Positions 10,796 to 23,099 are shown, numbered from the stretch's first letter. The stretch: DNA of 64,000 nucleotides from Undaria pinnatifida (GCA_012845835.1 JABAKD010000027.1:1535189-1599188); one strand, 5' to 3'. Translations and numbers: made by a program. Notes: generated from the letters alone by a model not told the origin.

Positions 10796-11212
10796 ACACT
10801 TAGGCTTTTGACCCCGATCTGCGACGCTGATTGGCTAACTCAGCCTCATACCGGGTTTTACTCCAACTCCTTGCGGTACAATGTACCGCGGCTTCTCAGC
10901 TCGCCCGTCACCGTTTCCTGACGCGACCCATAACGCTTTCTGTCGCAAAATACACCATGCGGACCGACTTCGCCCCAGGCTCTTTACGGCCCATAGCCTT
11001 TCATTTTCCGATCGAATCTCAGCCTTGCGCACAACGTCATGTAGCATCATTAGAACGGCGCGCTTTAATGATCCTTCATATTTCCCTGCATATTTTGGAT
11101 CCCTCTCAGAGCAATCATCGCAAAACCCCTCTCGCACACAGCACGAACCGCTGCTTAACCACACATAGCTCGCACCATACGTAGCTCGCACACCCCGCGT
11201 ACACGTATTAAT
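10796..11212 (+). repeat. Foldback-type repeat, copy 1 (plus)
   Basis: The sequence from GCAGTACACTTAGGCTTTTG through CCTTGCGGTACAATGTACCG to ACACGTATTAAT recurs at 13,031-13,560 (minus), 13,615-14,350 (plus) and about 15,000-15,535 (minus). No gene is recognised. A hAT-like element is inserted at its right end. Short open frames on both strands are not shared between copies and are treated as noise. Confidence 0.7.
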
Positions 11213-12464
11213 CAGGGTGCTGTTCGGTAACGATACTTTAAGCGGTCTCAGACGGGGCGGAACTGCCACTTGCCGGTAACTACCTTGACGGAAACGGTAA
11301 AACCAAAATGTGCCGGTAATTATGTCAGTGGTAACAGGACACGACGATAATTTTTCGACGGTAGACGGTATTTTTCGATATCTGACGATAACTGCCTTGA
11401 CGAAAACAGTAAACTAAAATGTGCCGGTAATATTTCGGCGGTAATGCAACACGACGGTAAATTCTTGACGGTAGACGGTACTTCGTTTTCCAGCGGTAAC
11501 GCCCTTGTTAGTAAACGGTAACACGAGAAATGCTGGTATTTGGCAAATGTTGTTGGATATATGCGTGTCTCACAGGCGGGCAAGCTACTTCTCTTTTCAT
11601 CACATCGGGATTGAGCAGTCTCATGCAAACAACAACCACCGGGGAAACGAAAAAAAACAAATCCGTACACAAGTGGGCAATAAGCTGCTTCTCTTTTCAT
11701 CACATCGGGATTGATACAACAACCACCGGAAAAAGGAAGAAGGCGCCTACACAACAAGCGGGCAAGCTTCTTCTCTTTTCTTAAGCTCTGGCGAAGCAGA
11801 AGACGGGACTGACGAAGCAGCAGGCCCAGCCTCTTCACTTGTAGTGGCAGCAGACCCATCACCAAGACTACTATCCGCACCGCTCATACTTCTGCTGACC
11901 ACGCTGGGCGTGATGTGGTGTGCGTGTGGTGGCAGGTGCGCGACGCTCCCTGTCCACCCGTCCACACACGCATACAAGGTTCTCCCGAAAGGGAACCGGT
12001 GGAACCTTCTGACCACAAGATATAAAATACAAAAGAACATCCGCGACATGTCGCGCGGCATCCAGTACAACAAACTACTGACGGTGCGTTTTGAGCGGTA
12101 TCCAGTGTTGGCGGCACTCTTCCGGCGGTATCCTGTGTTGGCGGTACTCTTCTGGCGGTATCCAGTGTTGGCGGTACTCTTCTGGCGGTATTTATTTAGT
12201 GTTGGCGGTACTCTCTTGGCGGTATCTACAGTTGCCGGTATTTATTTGCCGGTAAACGGTCAAACATAAATCTGACGGTAATCCCGTCTGACGGTAATAA
12301 ATGTGACGGTAGTTTTTTTGACGGTAGACGGTATTTCATTTTTCGGCGGTAACGCCCTTGGCGGTAGACGGTAACACGAGAATATGCGAGTAAATGTCGG
12401 AATACCGGGACCGTCAGACGGGGTAGTAAAAACAAAGACGGGTAGATTACCGAACACCACCCTG
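11213..12464. mobile_element. hAT-like non-autonomous element with 8-bp target duplication
   Basis: Inverted ends read CAGGGTGCTGTTCGGTAACG on the left and, inverted, CAGGGTGGTGTTCGGTAATC on the right. The flanking 8-mers are GTATTAAT (11,205-11,212) and GTATTATT (12,465-12,472), a 7 of 8 match, which is the hAT signature. The interior has no transposase but is dense in GACGGTA and GCGGTAACG words, related to the GTTCGGTAACG of the ends. Inside are three direct repeats around CTTCTCTTTTCATCACATCG (11,580-11,785) and four 30-bp units around 12,093-12,215. Confidence 0.8.
12093..12215 (+). repeat. 30-bp tandem repeat inside the hAT-like element
   Basis: Four imperfect units contain GCGGTATCCAGTGTTGGCGG followed by TACTCTTCTG. 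They sit inside the element at 11,213-12,464 and extend the GCGGTA word that fills its interior. Confidence 0.8.
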
Positions 12465-12470
12465 GTATTA

Positions 12471-12472
12471 TT

Positions 12473-12516
<44 letters not shown>

Positions 12517-12775
12517 GGTTGTTGTTGTTGTTGTTGTTGTTTTTGTTGCTTTTGTTGTTGTTTTTGTTGCTTTTGTTGGTGATTGTTGTTGTTGTTGTCG
12601 TTGCTGTTGTCGTTTTTGTTGTTATTGTTGTTGATTGTTGTTGTTGTTGTTGCTGTTGCTGTTGTTGTTGTCCTCACATTAACTCGCATAATCAGGTCCG
12701 TGGTCGCAGAACATGCTCAAGTTTGTGGTCACAGGACAGGCTCATGTCCGGGGTCACAGGACAGGCTCCAGATTC
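12471..12775 (-). repeat. TTG microsatellite and retroposon tail
   Basis: Positions 12,471-12,676 are an interrupted (TTG)n run, that is (AAC)n on the minus strand. Immediately upstream of the (AAC)n run on that strand is a block with CTGTGACC, GGACCTGATTATGCGAGTTA and ATGTGAG, which recurs twice at 42,749-43,185 in front of (AAC)n. This is the layout of a retroposon 3' end carrying a short-repeat tail. The long glutamine/asparagine or leucine open frames across the microsatellite are artefacts. Confidence 0.65.
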
Positions 12776-13030
12776 GGGTTAAACATGGGTGGATGGCGGG
12801 GAAAAGGCTGGGGCAAATGGACAACGAGGGAGTGACAGTCTCGCTACACGCGCATGACCCTGTTGGCCCACACATACACCCGACGGCGTCCGCCGTCTGC
12901 CATGCGAGTTCGTACACCGCATTATGTTTAAATCCACGCAAGAAGAAGACGCTATCACTTAAACCTGGTAGTCAAGAACTTGGGCACACTACAGATGCCC
13001 GGAAAAAAGCCTAAAATACACTGCCCGTGC
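12776..13030 (+). repeat. Short related spacer repeat
   Basis: Words such as GGCAAATGGACAA, GTGACAGTC, GCTACACGCG and GGCCCACACAT recur near 14,265-14,345 (plus) and 14,930-15,085 (minus). The block is part of the same inverted repeat complex and has no recognised gene. Confidence 0.55.
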
Positions 13031-13560
13031 CCTAAATAAACCCTATTGAACGAAAAAGAGGTTCTTGAGTGGTGGAGCCATCTAGGTCGGAGAGGTTTAT
13101 TTTAGCCGAGGCATAAGAGGTTTCTGAATGTGGATGCATGCTCCGGCTCAGAAGCGTTTTGGCGAGGCGAGGAAGACGGGTTGTTGAGTGTACAAAGAGT
13201 GAAATTCGTTGGGGGTAGGTATATCCATATCTCTGAAGGAATATGAAAGCGCGTCGTTCGATGGATGCTACATGACGTTGTGCCCATGGTTGAGATTCGG
13301 CGGGAAATTGAAAGGCTATGGGCCGGGGCAAAGTCGGTCGGCATAGTGTATTTTGCGACAGAAAGCGTTATGGATCGCGTCAGGAAGCGGTGACGGGCGA
13401 GCTGCGAAGCCGCGGTACGATGTACCGCAAGGTGTTGGTGTCAAAAACCGGTGTGAGGCTGAGTTGGCCAATTAGCGTCGCGGATCGGGGTCAAAAATCT
13501 AGGCGTTTTCTGCTCTACCTCACGGTGGCGCGGAGTGGTGGCGGTAAACCGCATTCTGTC
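13031..13560 (-). repeat. Foldback-type repeat, copy 2 (minus)
   Basis: This is the reverse-complement counterpart of 10,796-11,212, with matching blocks such as TTTTGCGACAGAAAGCG and GCCGCGGTACGATGTACCGC. Its right end (about 13,520-13,550) faces copy 3 with an inverted word CTACCTCACGGTGGCGCGGA, forming a local hairpin with 13,622-13,655. Confidence 0.7.
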
Positions 13561-13614
13561 GTATGTTCATTTATTTTCGTGAAGAAAATTTTGCGCAGGA
13601 ACATTTTAAAATAA

Positions 13615-14350
13615 CGCAACCATTCCGCGCCACCGTGAGGTACAGCAGAGTACACCTAGATTTTTTACCCTGATACGCGTAAGGTACAGCAGAATACACT
13701 TAGATTTTGGACCGCGATCCGCGACGGTTACTAGTCAACTCAGCCTCCTAAGTACTGATTTTTGACGGTAGAGCTTACCACGTTTTCGACAACGTGGTTG
13801 ACGCACACTGTGTACGAGACGAAGGAGGTTTGACCGCACATTGGTTGGTTGTTGCGCTTCATTGAGTTAGGGTTATGGTTAGGATATAACTGGTATATGG
13901 TTTGACGAGTATGTCAACCATGTTGTCGAAAATGCCGTAAGGTACCGTTGACACCAACCCCTTGCGGTACGCCATACCGCGGCTTTTCAGCTCGGATATC
14001 ACCATTTTTTGACGTGTCCATACCGCTTTCTATCAGAAACTATACCTTGTGGACCGACTTTGCCCGACGCTCTTTACGCCCTGCACCCTCTTTTATTTTC
14101 CGGCCGAATCTCAACCATGGGCGCCACATCATGTAACATGCATAGAACAGCGCGCTTACTAATTCGGTTGCAGAGCAATCATTGCAACACCTCATCTGCG
14201 CACAGCACGAACCGCTGCTCAACCATACATAGCTCGCACAACCCACGTACACGTATGTGTTCATGGCAGGAAAAGGGGTGGGACAAATGGACAAAGAAAA
14301 GGGGGAAGTGACAGTCCCGCTAAACGCGGGCGACCCTCCTGGCTCACACA
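13615..14350 (+). repeat. Foldback-type repeat, copy 3 (plus)
   Basis: It starts with CGCAACCATTCCGCGCCACC and GTGAGGTACAGCAGAGTACA, then a second partial copy of this end near 13,680. An unrelated stretch of about 190 bp (13,765-13,955) follows before the common core resumes at CCCCTTGCGGTACGCC. Together with copy 4 it forms an inverted pair of roughly 1.9 kb. Confidence 0.65.
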
Positions 14351-14825
14351 CTCGATGTCCACACACTTTTGACACTCAACAGCCTATCTTCCTCACCTCG
14401 GCTTGTTTGTAACCCGGACCATGCATCCATACCTCTTGCGCCTTCGGCCAAAACAAACCTACCCCGCCATGTCTGTGTCGATAGACACCCGACCACGTCT
14501 GTGACGGTAGACTGCATGGCTACAAGACTACATTCAGAAAGCCATGTACAAGAGTACATGTAATATACTCTCGATTGTTTCAAGGATCCCATTCCAACAG
14601 TCGAAAGCTGTTGTTTCGTACATAACCAGCATTGTACGACGACAGGTGGCGCCACCACTCAAGGCGCCACCACTCAAGGCTTTATTGGTTTCCCGAGGCT
14701 CGGTTATGTTTCTCCTTACTTTCCTGTGGGGCATGTTTTTTACAGGTTTTAGGGTATGGGTGTTGTATTGTAGGTTATGTTCCGGGCATCTCATATTAGC
14801 CCATGTTCTCAGCTACCAAGTTCAG
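14351..14825. other. Loop between inverted repeats
   Basis: This is the central part of the inverted pair. It contains a perfect 13-bp direct repeat GGCGCCACCACTC / AAGGCGCCACCACTC near 14,648-14,675. No gene recognised. Confidence 0.5.
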
Positions 14826-15535
14826 GTGGTGGCGCCCTCTCCCTGCGTGGATGTCAACAAAATGCGGTGTATGAATATGTGCAAGTCGGACGAATGAGTG
14901 GTGTGTGCATCGTCATGGTCGATGGTGGCGCCATCGGTAGCAGGGGTTTCAACAGAATGCAGTATACGAACGCGCAAGGCGGACGTCATCGGGTGAATGT
15001 GTGGGCCCGGAGGGTCGCCCGCGTTTAGCGGGACTGTCACCCCCCCCTTCGTCCCTTTGTCCCACCCCTTTCCTTGCCATCCATACATGCGTGTACGTGG
15101 GTTGTGCGAGCTATATATGGTTGAGCAACGGTTCGTGCTGTGTGCCGAAGGGATGTCGTAATGATTGCTCAGGAGAGATCCGAAATACGAAAGGGCGCAG
15201 TTCTATGCATGACGTGGCGCCCATGGTTGAGATTCGGTCGGACATTAAAAGGGTGCGGGGTGTGAGAGCGAAGGGCAAGGTCGATCTGCATCGAATATTT
15301 TCCGACAGAAATCGGCATGGGTCACGTCAGAAAACGGTGACGGCCGAGCTGAAAAGTGGCGGTATGATGTACCGCCAGGATTTTGTGCCAAAAACCGGTA
15401 GAAGGCTGAGTTGAACACAGTCAGCGTCGCGGATCGAGCCAAAAAGCAGCGTCGCGGATCGGGCAAAAAAGCTACGTGTATTCTGCTGTACCGCACGGTG
15501 GTGCGGAATGGTTGCGGTATACAGTTTTCTGTCGT
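14826..15535 (-). repeat. Foldback-type repeat, copy 4 (minus)
   Basis: This is the reverse-complement partner of 13,615-14,350. The shared blocks include GCGCCCATGGTTGAGATTCGG, trimmed here, and the terminal words TTCTGCTGTACCGCACGGTG and GGAATGGTTGCGGTATACAG. The word GCGTCGCGGATCG is duplicated near 15,425-15,460. No coding capacity. Confidence 0.65.
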
Positions 15536-16850
15536 CTGTCCTTCAAAGTATTGTGGAGGTGATTGAATTATTTAGTCATTCATTGTTGGACCACGTAAAC
15601 TATGTCAAGCAACAGGAATCCCGCGAAATTCATTTTGTTTGTTCCTTTTCTATACATTAAATTCTGTTTCGCCATCCATTATCCCGGTATTATTTTCGTG
15701 TGGGGCTGGGAAGCTCTCTTTTTTCATTTTTAAAGGCTTTGTTTAATTCGATCACGCACGATGAGTGTTCCAGAAGCAGCCGACCTCATGGCGCGTACAT
15801 ACTTGTACGCGTTCGAAAAACTACTGTCGAGGGGTGTAGCATGGAACAGATTATTTGTTTTTTATCATATGTTTTTTGTATTTTATGTTTCATTGTTTTT
15901 CCTACACATTATACAAGGGCTCCGCACCGATATGGAGTAAAAACCGTTACCACAGAACACAGTCTACGCTCTTCTTGTAAAATGTAAAGTAATAATGTCA
16001 AGAGATCGATATAGACTAAAAGGCCGGGTCGACATACACACGCATCCGTATACAACGGCAGCTTGCGCTGCCGGGGTTGTAACGGAGACCACTGATAGGG
16101 ACAGCCTACGCTATACCTACAATGGGAGCCGAAGGGGCACAAGCTAGCGTTGGGCTGCGAAAGCAACTGAGTTAAATCGACACACGACGCGTATGAAAAT
16201 ACGTGGAAGTGTGGTGAGCTAAAGCTTTATTTTTCCCCATCCGCCGGAGGATAAAAAAAAAACAAAACTAAAAGTGGACTACTTACTTCTTCTGCCGTTT
16301 CTTGCGTGAATCCGATTCCGAGCTTCATCATATTTCGATCGGATAAATCTGAGCCCACACGCAGACCGACCCTCTAGTCTGGCGTCGAAGAGACGTTTCA
16401 AGTGTGTCTTGATGTTTTGACTCAAGCAGGCATCAAGGGCCAGCAAGGGAGTGGCCATGCATGCTGCTCGTCCTCAACGTAGCCACCAAGAGGCGCGCAC
16501 TGAGCCACACAGCTTTTTCTGCTACACCATGCATGATAGTATGTAGATCCGAGCCCACAGACCGACTGTCTTTGTGTGTACCGTCTGATCGTGGAGAGGT
16601 TTGCTGGAGGTATTCCAGGCGTGAAGCACGGTGTCGCTGCCTTCGTCATTCAATTCCTCGAATGAAATTGTAATGCTGCTACTTGTTGCTGTAGATTGTC
16701 ACTTATCTGGTAGATAGAGTACTAGTAGTACGCGATAGCACACTAAACTAAGAATTTATCAGTCAAGAATTTTAGGCTCGAGTTTTAGACGAAAAAATAA
16801 ACATATTTCGTATACCTGATATGGCCTTTATGCCTGATCGCTGGTCGCTT
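15536..16850. other. Intergenic stretch without recognised gene
   Basis: Base composition is mixed and there are only short open frames with no recognisable motif. I see no TIR, LTR, tRNA or satellite pattern. Confidence 0.5.
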
Positions 16851-17460
16851 ATTGGCCGGGGATCGTACATGCAATTTCCATCATCATCTGGGGACGATAG
16901 GGTCCCATCACAGAATCTAATCCATCCACACATATACAACTCCGACTACCCACGAACGAACACGGATATCACCAGGATTGATATTTGCCCGCACAGTGTG
17001 AAGATCCTTCAACCCCACTGACCGTCCGATCTCTGATTGGTTGAGGGTCGTATATTATAGAGACAGATCTAACCGGGGACGATAGGGTCCCATCCCCGGT
17101 CCAGAGGTCATTCGACATCTCCTAGAATCTGATAAATCGGGGAATACGACCGAGTTCTCTCGGATCAGCACCGCCCCCCACGGTATGGAAACCCCAATTA
17201 TGTTGGCTAAAATCGCTTATTGGTTCAAGCTCCACACACAGCGCCCCGCCTTAATAGGATGATAGAGGCTTACCAACCAATAGGTGGCAGTTCCTTCGCA
17301 CACGGGGGAGATAGGGCCCCCATGCCCGGTTCAGAAATCCTCCGAATCCCCACGGCTCCCAACAACGTGGGAACTATTAACGATGGTCTCCCGGGTCGAT
17401 ACCTCCCCGCACGGCGTGTCAACCCCGACCCCATTGGCTTATTATTCGTGACTGGCTGGT
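16850..17460 (+). repeat. Three degenerate units of about 200 bp
   Basis: A core reading GGGGACGATAGGGTCCCATC occurs near 16,890 and 17,075, and as GGGGGAGATAGGGCCCCCAT near 17,304. Related flanks follow each core (CGCACRGYGTG near the end, TTATTGG near the start). Units are spaced about 185 and 230 bp. No protein is recognised in any frame. Confidence 0.55.
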
Positions 17461-18640
17461 AGGCTATGACCCAATATAATAAGCTGACGTTATTTCGATC
17501 GACTCGGTTTTTCTCGCAAAATTCTCGCATGCGGCAAACATTGGCATTGCGAGCGCAATTCGAACAGATAGATAGATACCATTTGCATGACATGTCGCAC
17601 AAAATAGCGATGATGATATTATATCGTGTTGGCGTGCGGAGCAATCAACTGCAAAAAGAATGAGGACGAGAAACACTTGTCAACAACTGCACCAAACGCA
17701 ATATAAATGGACGAATTTGTATCCAGGATTTAGCCCCCCCCGGTTATAAGCACAATTTCAAAAAAAAATAGGGTGTTCAAAGTAAAACGACGTAATAATA
17801 AATGGAACTCAAGACTCTGGCATAACTAGAGCATTAGACTAGACTATAACCGTCGATGGAAAACTGAAATGAGGTCAAAAGAGTGCATATTCGACTCGCA
17901 TAATGGTCGAATAATCACGGCAAATACTTGCCCGCACATAATTATCTCTCCGTCGCTTACGCGACGACACCAAAAGCATTTTGCTCAAAATCTCGATTTC
18001 ATTAGTTTATGATAAAAACCTAACTAAGCTCGCTAACATTTTCGCGGGTTTCTTGCATACTACTCGCGTAGGGCAAAGATTTGCCGTGCGACCGCAATTC
18101 GTACAAAACGCTCGGCCTCAGGATGAATTTAATAAGTCAGTACCCAGAGCGTCAAAGATGAAGTCATTCGGGACATGAGAGTGGTCAAATCGCCATGTCC
18201 CGGCACACAAACAGCCATATATTGCCCACGACAAATAGGCGCAATGAGCGCCTGCTTCGTTCGGCTTGTCACAGGGTGAACTCCAATCGGATACCCCCAC
18301 TGTACCTGCTGTAATTAATTGGTTGTTGGTGTAGGTTGTCTGAAAGCTGTTCTCATTTTGTACCAGTTTTTTCCATCGCATTCATTATCGTTTCACTATT
18401 TTCGCCCTCCCTCCCATCATATTCGGGGTAACATAGCTGGCCCTCCCGCCCCCTCCCCACTACGGTACATGCCTACACTTTTATCGCGAGAATCCAGTAT
18501 TTTCTTCCCTCGTCGACTCGCGTCGAATTATACTTACCCACGCTGCTAGGCGTTCTCAGTAGTTATTGCAGTAGTTGATCCTTTTTCTGCATTTATTTCT
18601 GCAAGTAGAAAAAATCAAATTTATCACAACGGCGGCGATC
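17461..18640. other. AT-rich stretch, one degenerate duplication
   Basis: Two blocks (about 17,518-17,570 and 18,048-18,110) both contain a TCTTGC/TCTCGCAT-like start, a GGCAAA word and GCGANCGCAATTCG. They may be an old duplication. Nothing else is recognisable. Confidence 0.4.
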
Positions 18641-18716
18641 GAACTCAAGGACCAACACTGCTGGGAGTTTTCAAGGGTAACCAGGGTAACCACTAGACCA
18701 CCGGGGCGACCGGCTC
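18640..18716 (-). repeat. tRNA-derived SINE head or tRNA relic
   Basis: On the minus strand, GGTGGTCTAGTGGTTACC is a good internal promoter A box, and GAGTTCGATCGCC about 50 bases downstream fits a B box. It is preceded by GCCGGTCGCCCC, the same word that begins the SINE copies at 35,320 (minus) and 40,825 (plus). The acceptor ends do not pair as in a functional tRNA, so I call it SINE-like. Confidence 0.5.
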
Positions 18717-19716
18717 AATATAACTCGCTAGGGATGACAATTAGCTATCACCAGCACGGCAAGGAGCGTGTCAAGTAGGAAGCAACGCAACATTCTTTTA
18801 CCAAATTATTCTAACGACGTCAGCTGCTGTGAGTTCGACGAATTTTTGGGTCGACGTTAATATTTTACAAGCTGCGTACTATAATATCGATCGCCCGTCT
18901 TTATTTGTCAGTTACGTACCAACAAAAAAGCTTCAGCAACGGAGACAGGCCTCAAAGGAAGAACAACAAAGCACCCCGTACGTATATTCGTCTCCAAAGA
19001 GTCTTCTCCGGGAAAAGAACCACCCGTCGATGCGATACCAGGACGAACGCATGCCACTGGTTTCTCCTGTGGTTACCGTCTACCACTACGTGCGACCTTC
19101 GCGGGACGCAGCATAATAACAGGAGCGATTTCTCCTCTTGTTTTTGATGTCCAAAATGTTTTCCCTGTTTTTACACACCCTCTCCATACCATAAATCAGA
19201 CAAAAACCGTGTGTAATATAGCGTCATCAGTGTGTGTGCTCTTACTCGTACCCATATCACTTGCACGAGAACAAACTATGTCCCTGTGCCCGAACTCGTA
19301 TAATACCACCCTCCTCGAGGCCGGGGACGCATCCACTCGTAATGCTCATGTGTTGCTTCCTCTGGCGCGGTAATCGTAATCACTACCTCCTCGGTATAGT
19401 CATGCGTGCGCTTGCCTCATATATCCATGTATGTATGTATGTATGTACGTGTCACCAAAATTCAATGAAACCATGCAGTACTACTATAATACCTACCGCG
19501 GTACCGTGTTTTTGTTTTTTTCATGACGGGTACAATTATCACTGACTGGACAAATTAGGGGACGCATTTCGATATATAGGTGTCAGGGTTCCGCAGGTGG
19601 GTGAGCTGATGTTCCGATATATTTTAAAAACTGAAACCGGAACGTCATTTACATTTCAATCTTTCAAGCTATCCACCCAACAGATACATGTAGGAATGGA
19701 GATGCCCAAACGATTC
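18717..19716. other. Intergenic stretch without recognised gene
   Basis: It contains a short (ATGT)n run near 19,425-19,448. Open frames around 18,829-19,147 overlap in two frames and show no known motif. The stretch ends at the CTTT target site of LTR element A. Confidence 0.5.
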
Positions 19717-19720
19717 CTTT

Positions 19721-19989
19721 TGTTAAGATACGGCATCGAACGACCTGTGATTACTTGAATGAATAAACTTGGCCGGTTTTCGTATGATAGGTTTGGCGTT
19801 TCATATTCGGGATAGTCAGGAAACAGAATGGAGGCGCGTGCCTCCGTTCTCATAAGTCATCCGGAGCTCTGGTGGAATCTACTAAAGCTACGTCTCTCCT
19901 GAAGCTACGAGAGTGAGTACTCTCCGAGGATTTGCCCAATTGGCAGACCTGCAGGGGACACTGTGTCCCCGCCCAATACGTTTACAACA
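19721..19989 (+). repeat. Left LTR of element A
   Basis: 269 bp, starting TGTTAAGATACGG and ending TTTACAACA. It contains a hairpin at 19,825-19,850 with GGAGGC and GCCTCC arms. The sequence TGGCGTTG directly downstream is a plausible primer-binding site; the tRNA is not identified. Confidence 0.85.
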
Positions 19990-22770
19990 TGGCGTTGTTT
20001 TTGACCTGACTTGCTATTTTGGCAGCGTTCCTCCAATCTCTCCGATAGTCGTTTTCGTAGCGATTTTGCTCTTATTTTCCATCGAGCCCCCAACCCCCGT
20101 TTCTTCACGGGTGGAGGGATCGCCTTTGCTCCTCCAACGGCGACCACTACAGAAGCAAAGATGGCAGGGGCCCATCCTGTTGGTCGCCGGGCACGTACCA
20201 CAAGGATGACACCTTCCGACTACGTGCGGACGACACTGCTCTTCGGAGCACACTCCTCGTCTCGGGTTTTGGTCGCATCAGTTACCTGCCTGTTGGTCCA
20301 CGACACATGGACCACTCGGCAGCGGAACTGCCCAAGCCCCACCCACCAGACTTGTTCGCTCCGCGCTCAGCCAGCATGTTGCACCCTGCCAGGATCGCCC
20401 GGCGCAATTTCCTGCACATATCCGCGAGCAGCCAGCACAAGCCTCAAGATTGCCCGTCGACGTGTACTTTTTTTGCGCTTCGGGGCTTAGGCATATGCAC
20501 GACGCGTCACGGACAAGCATACTGGAATAAGTTCTTCGAGTGACCAGCAACGGGATCTTCGCTTGCTGAGAGAGCTCATCGGCTTGCATACACATTTGCT
20601 GACAGAGCCAGACAGGCCTTCGCGAGGCCTCCTTGGTCTACGGGCACCGCGTTCTAAGAGCTCATGTCGAGGCTCCTTCCTTGTGGTCCTCCTTGGGGGG
20701 GAAGCAGGCAGTGCTCGCGGAATGTTTGGACTTTCTCGAGTGGCGATTTTTTTAGTGCACGCGTTATCGTATGGGGCTCAGTACATACGAGTATCCGTCT
20801 TGCGCGTCGGACACACTCTGCTCCCTTTCTGCTGAAAATAGTACAGCTACCAATTTGACGCACCCCGGACCCCACCCCGATCTTTAGCGATCAACAGCGA
20901 TCCACCGCATAACGTAGCTTCAACCACCATCATGTTCGCAGCGCTACCAACAACAGCAGTGCAGCATAATGGGCTTGCTGCCAGTACATGCTAAATAACG
21001 TCGGATTTTCTGCTGTAGAAGTCACTGTACAGCAGCGGAGCCGCCTACCTTGCTCCCGCCCATTCAGCACATAGCTCGACCCTCCTCTGCCCCAGCGTCC
21101 ACGTTACAGCACTGCAGCTCTGACACCCTCGGCTGCTTGTCGCGTACCTCCTTGCGAGTTCGATTCGAGACATTTTTCGTTTTGGCCTTCCCGTGACAAG
21201 AGCTTGAATTTATTGAACGCTAAATTCCTGTGTCGGCTTTTTCTGGCGCAAGGCTGTCAGCGTGGGCGATGCCCTGTATTTCACCATTTGTGGGTACGCG
21301 GGGGTTAATACCACGTGCTGTATGGGCACAGCTGCGATGGTGAGGCACACTGCACTGCTGTCGACGTAACTGTCCCTTTACTGTGCGGTCGGCGCGGGTA
21401 CGAATTGTTTCAGTTGTTCAGGCGTTATGCTGTCCCTCCAATGACTCTTAGTACATGTGCTGCTCTTGACGATGCTACTAGGGTCTACGCTGGCATTTCA
21501 TTTTTCTGCGCATGTTAAGACAGCTATTGACCGTTACAGAGCGTTTACTACAGTTCGCGGAGGTACTGCGCTTTGCAGCTAAGTGAAAGTGGGGATCGGT
21601 CCGTTTGATGCGGTACTAAGGGGCAAACAGCCTTCCTATTCGGCTTCGGGCGTAACACCTCTTCTACAGCTGGTCTTGGTATTTTACTCCCCTTTTTAAG
21701 GCGGTTGGTGTTGTCATCACCCGTGGACGCAGGAGCAATCTTGCAGCAATCAGCACAACTGTAGGCTCGACCGTCCCTGTGTAGTGCTGTCGGTGGGGGA
21801 ACTGCCTTGGTCGGACGCTATACCAACCATCTTAGTGCGGGTGGAATTGCCGACATCTGTTCATGCAGCCGCGATACTACAGCAATTGGCACTACGGTAT
21901 GCGAGACCGTCCCCCTATAGTGCGGACGGTGGGGAAACTGCCTTGCTTGGGCGTTATACTGCCTATCTTCGTGCGGTTGGTATTGTCGGTACCTATGGGC
22001 ACAGCAGCGGTAATGCAGCAAGCAGCACTACTGTTGGCTCGACCGTCCCCCTATAGTGCGGTCGGTGTGAGAACTACTTTGTTCGGGCGTTGTACTGACC
22101 TTGTCCTCTGGTTGGTATATGTGCAACCCTCTACTGCGTATGTGCAACCCTCTACTGCGCTACCCCCCCCTACACTACGGTTAGGGCAGATGCTTCCCGG
22201 TTTTATATGGTTGGTTGTCCGATTCTCTACTGTGCTACTCCCCCCTGCACTTTTGTTCGGGCAGATCCTGCCCGTTTCTACACGGCTAGCTGTGCGATCC
22301 TCTACTGTGCTACCCTCGCCTACACTATTGCTTGCGCAGATGTTGCCCGTTTCTATACTGTTAGCTGTACGACCCGCTACTGTGCTACGCCCCCCTACAC
22401 TACTGTTAGGGCAAATGCTGCCCGTCTATGTGCGATGGGCACGGACTTTCGTGCGACCCACTGTGCAACCCCCTCTACACTCCACCTAGGTCAAATACTG
22501 CCTATTTTGATGCGATGAACGTCGACGTGATAAGCGACCCTTTAATGTACAGGTCCCCTACACTGTGCATGGCATAAATGCTGCCTGTTTTGATGCGATG
22601 GCCGTGGGCTTTTAGTGCAACCCTTTACTGTGCTACCCCCCCTTACACTGCATTTAGGTCAAATGCTGCATGTTTTAGTGCGATGGGCGTGGGCTTTTGA
22701 GCGACGCTTTCCTGTGCTTCCCCCCCGCGCCTAGGTGAAATGCTGCCTGTTTTAGTGCGGTAAGTGCAGA
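19990..22770 (+). other. Non-coding leader of element A
   Basis: Long 5' leader aligned with 48,002-51,350 of element B. It has one copy of a 102-bp block (about 20,185-20,280) that is doubled in B. It also has a roughly 135-bp repeat (GTCCCTGTGTAGTGC near 21,777, with GTCCCCCTATAGTGCGG near 21,909 and 22,047) that occurs once in B. A 75- to 85-bp array follows. No conserved protein is evident. Confidence 0.6.
22125..22760 (+). repeat. 75- to 85-bp leader array of element A
   Basis: The CTACACTA-like anchor occurs at 22,170, 22,245, 22,320, 22,395, 22,475, 22,558, 22,642 and near 22,727. The spacing is exactly 75 bp for the first units and 80-85 bp for the later ones. The units match the 84-bp array of element B but are more diverged. 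Confidence 0.75.
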
Positions 22771-23099
22771 CGTATCTTCAACGTGTTGCACCCCTTCACT
22801 GCGGTTAGGGCCAGTACTGCCCGTTTCTGGCCGCTTTTATTGCGGTTCGTGCGGGCGTTACCCGAATACCCTACGGTCAGACTGGGCGCTGCTGTTGTTA
22901 TTGCGGTTTCGGTGGATGGAGCCCTCCTTACCGCTGTCCTCCATTTATACTGCAAGTTGGCGTGTGTGCTGCCATCACTGACGCTGGACGCAGTCGAGAC
23001 CCATACCTTGCCGTTTGCTGGCACACAGATACTACCGCGACTTGCAGCAGGGACACCATACCAATATACTGCCTCCATAGCTTCTGTATGAGTCGTTCC

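Noticed and set aside
12384..12782. Leucine-rich or glutamine/asparagine-rich protein
   Set aside because: Produced by the TTG microsatellite in different frames; no independent support.
18829..19147. Two overlapping open frames as a gene
   Set aside because: Different frames of the same DNA, no motif, no start context worth noting.
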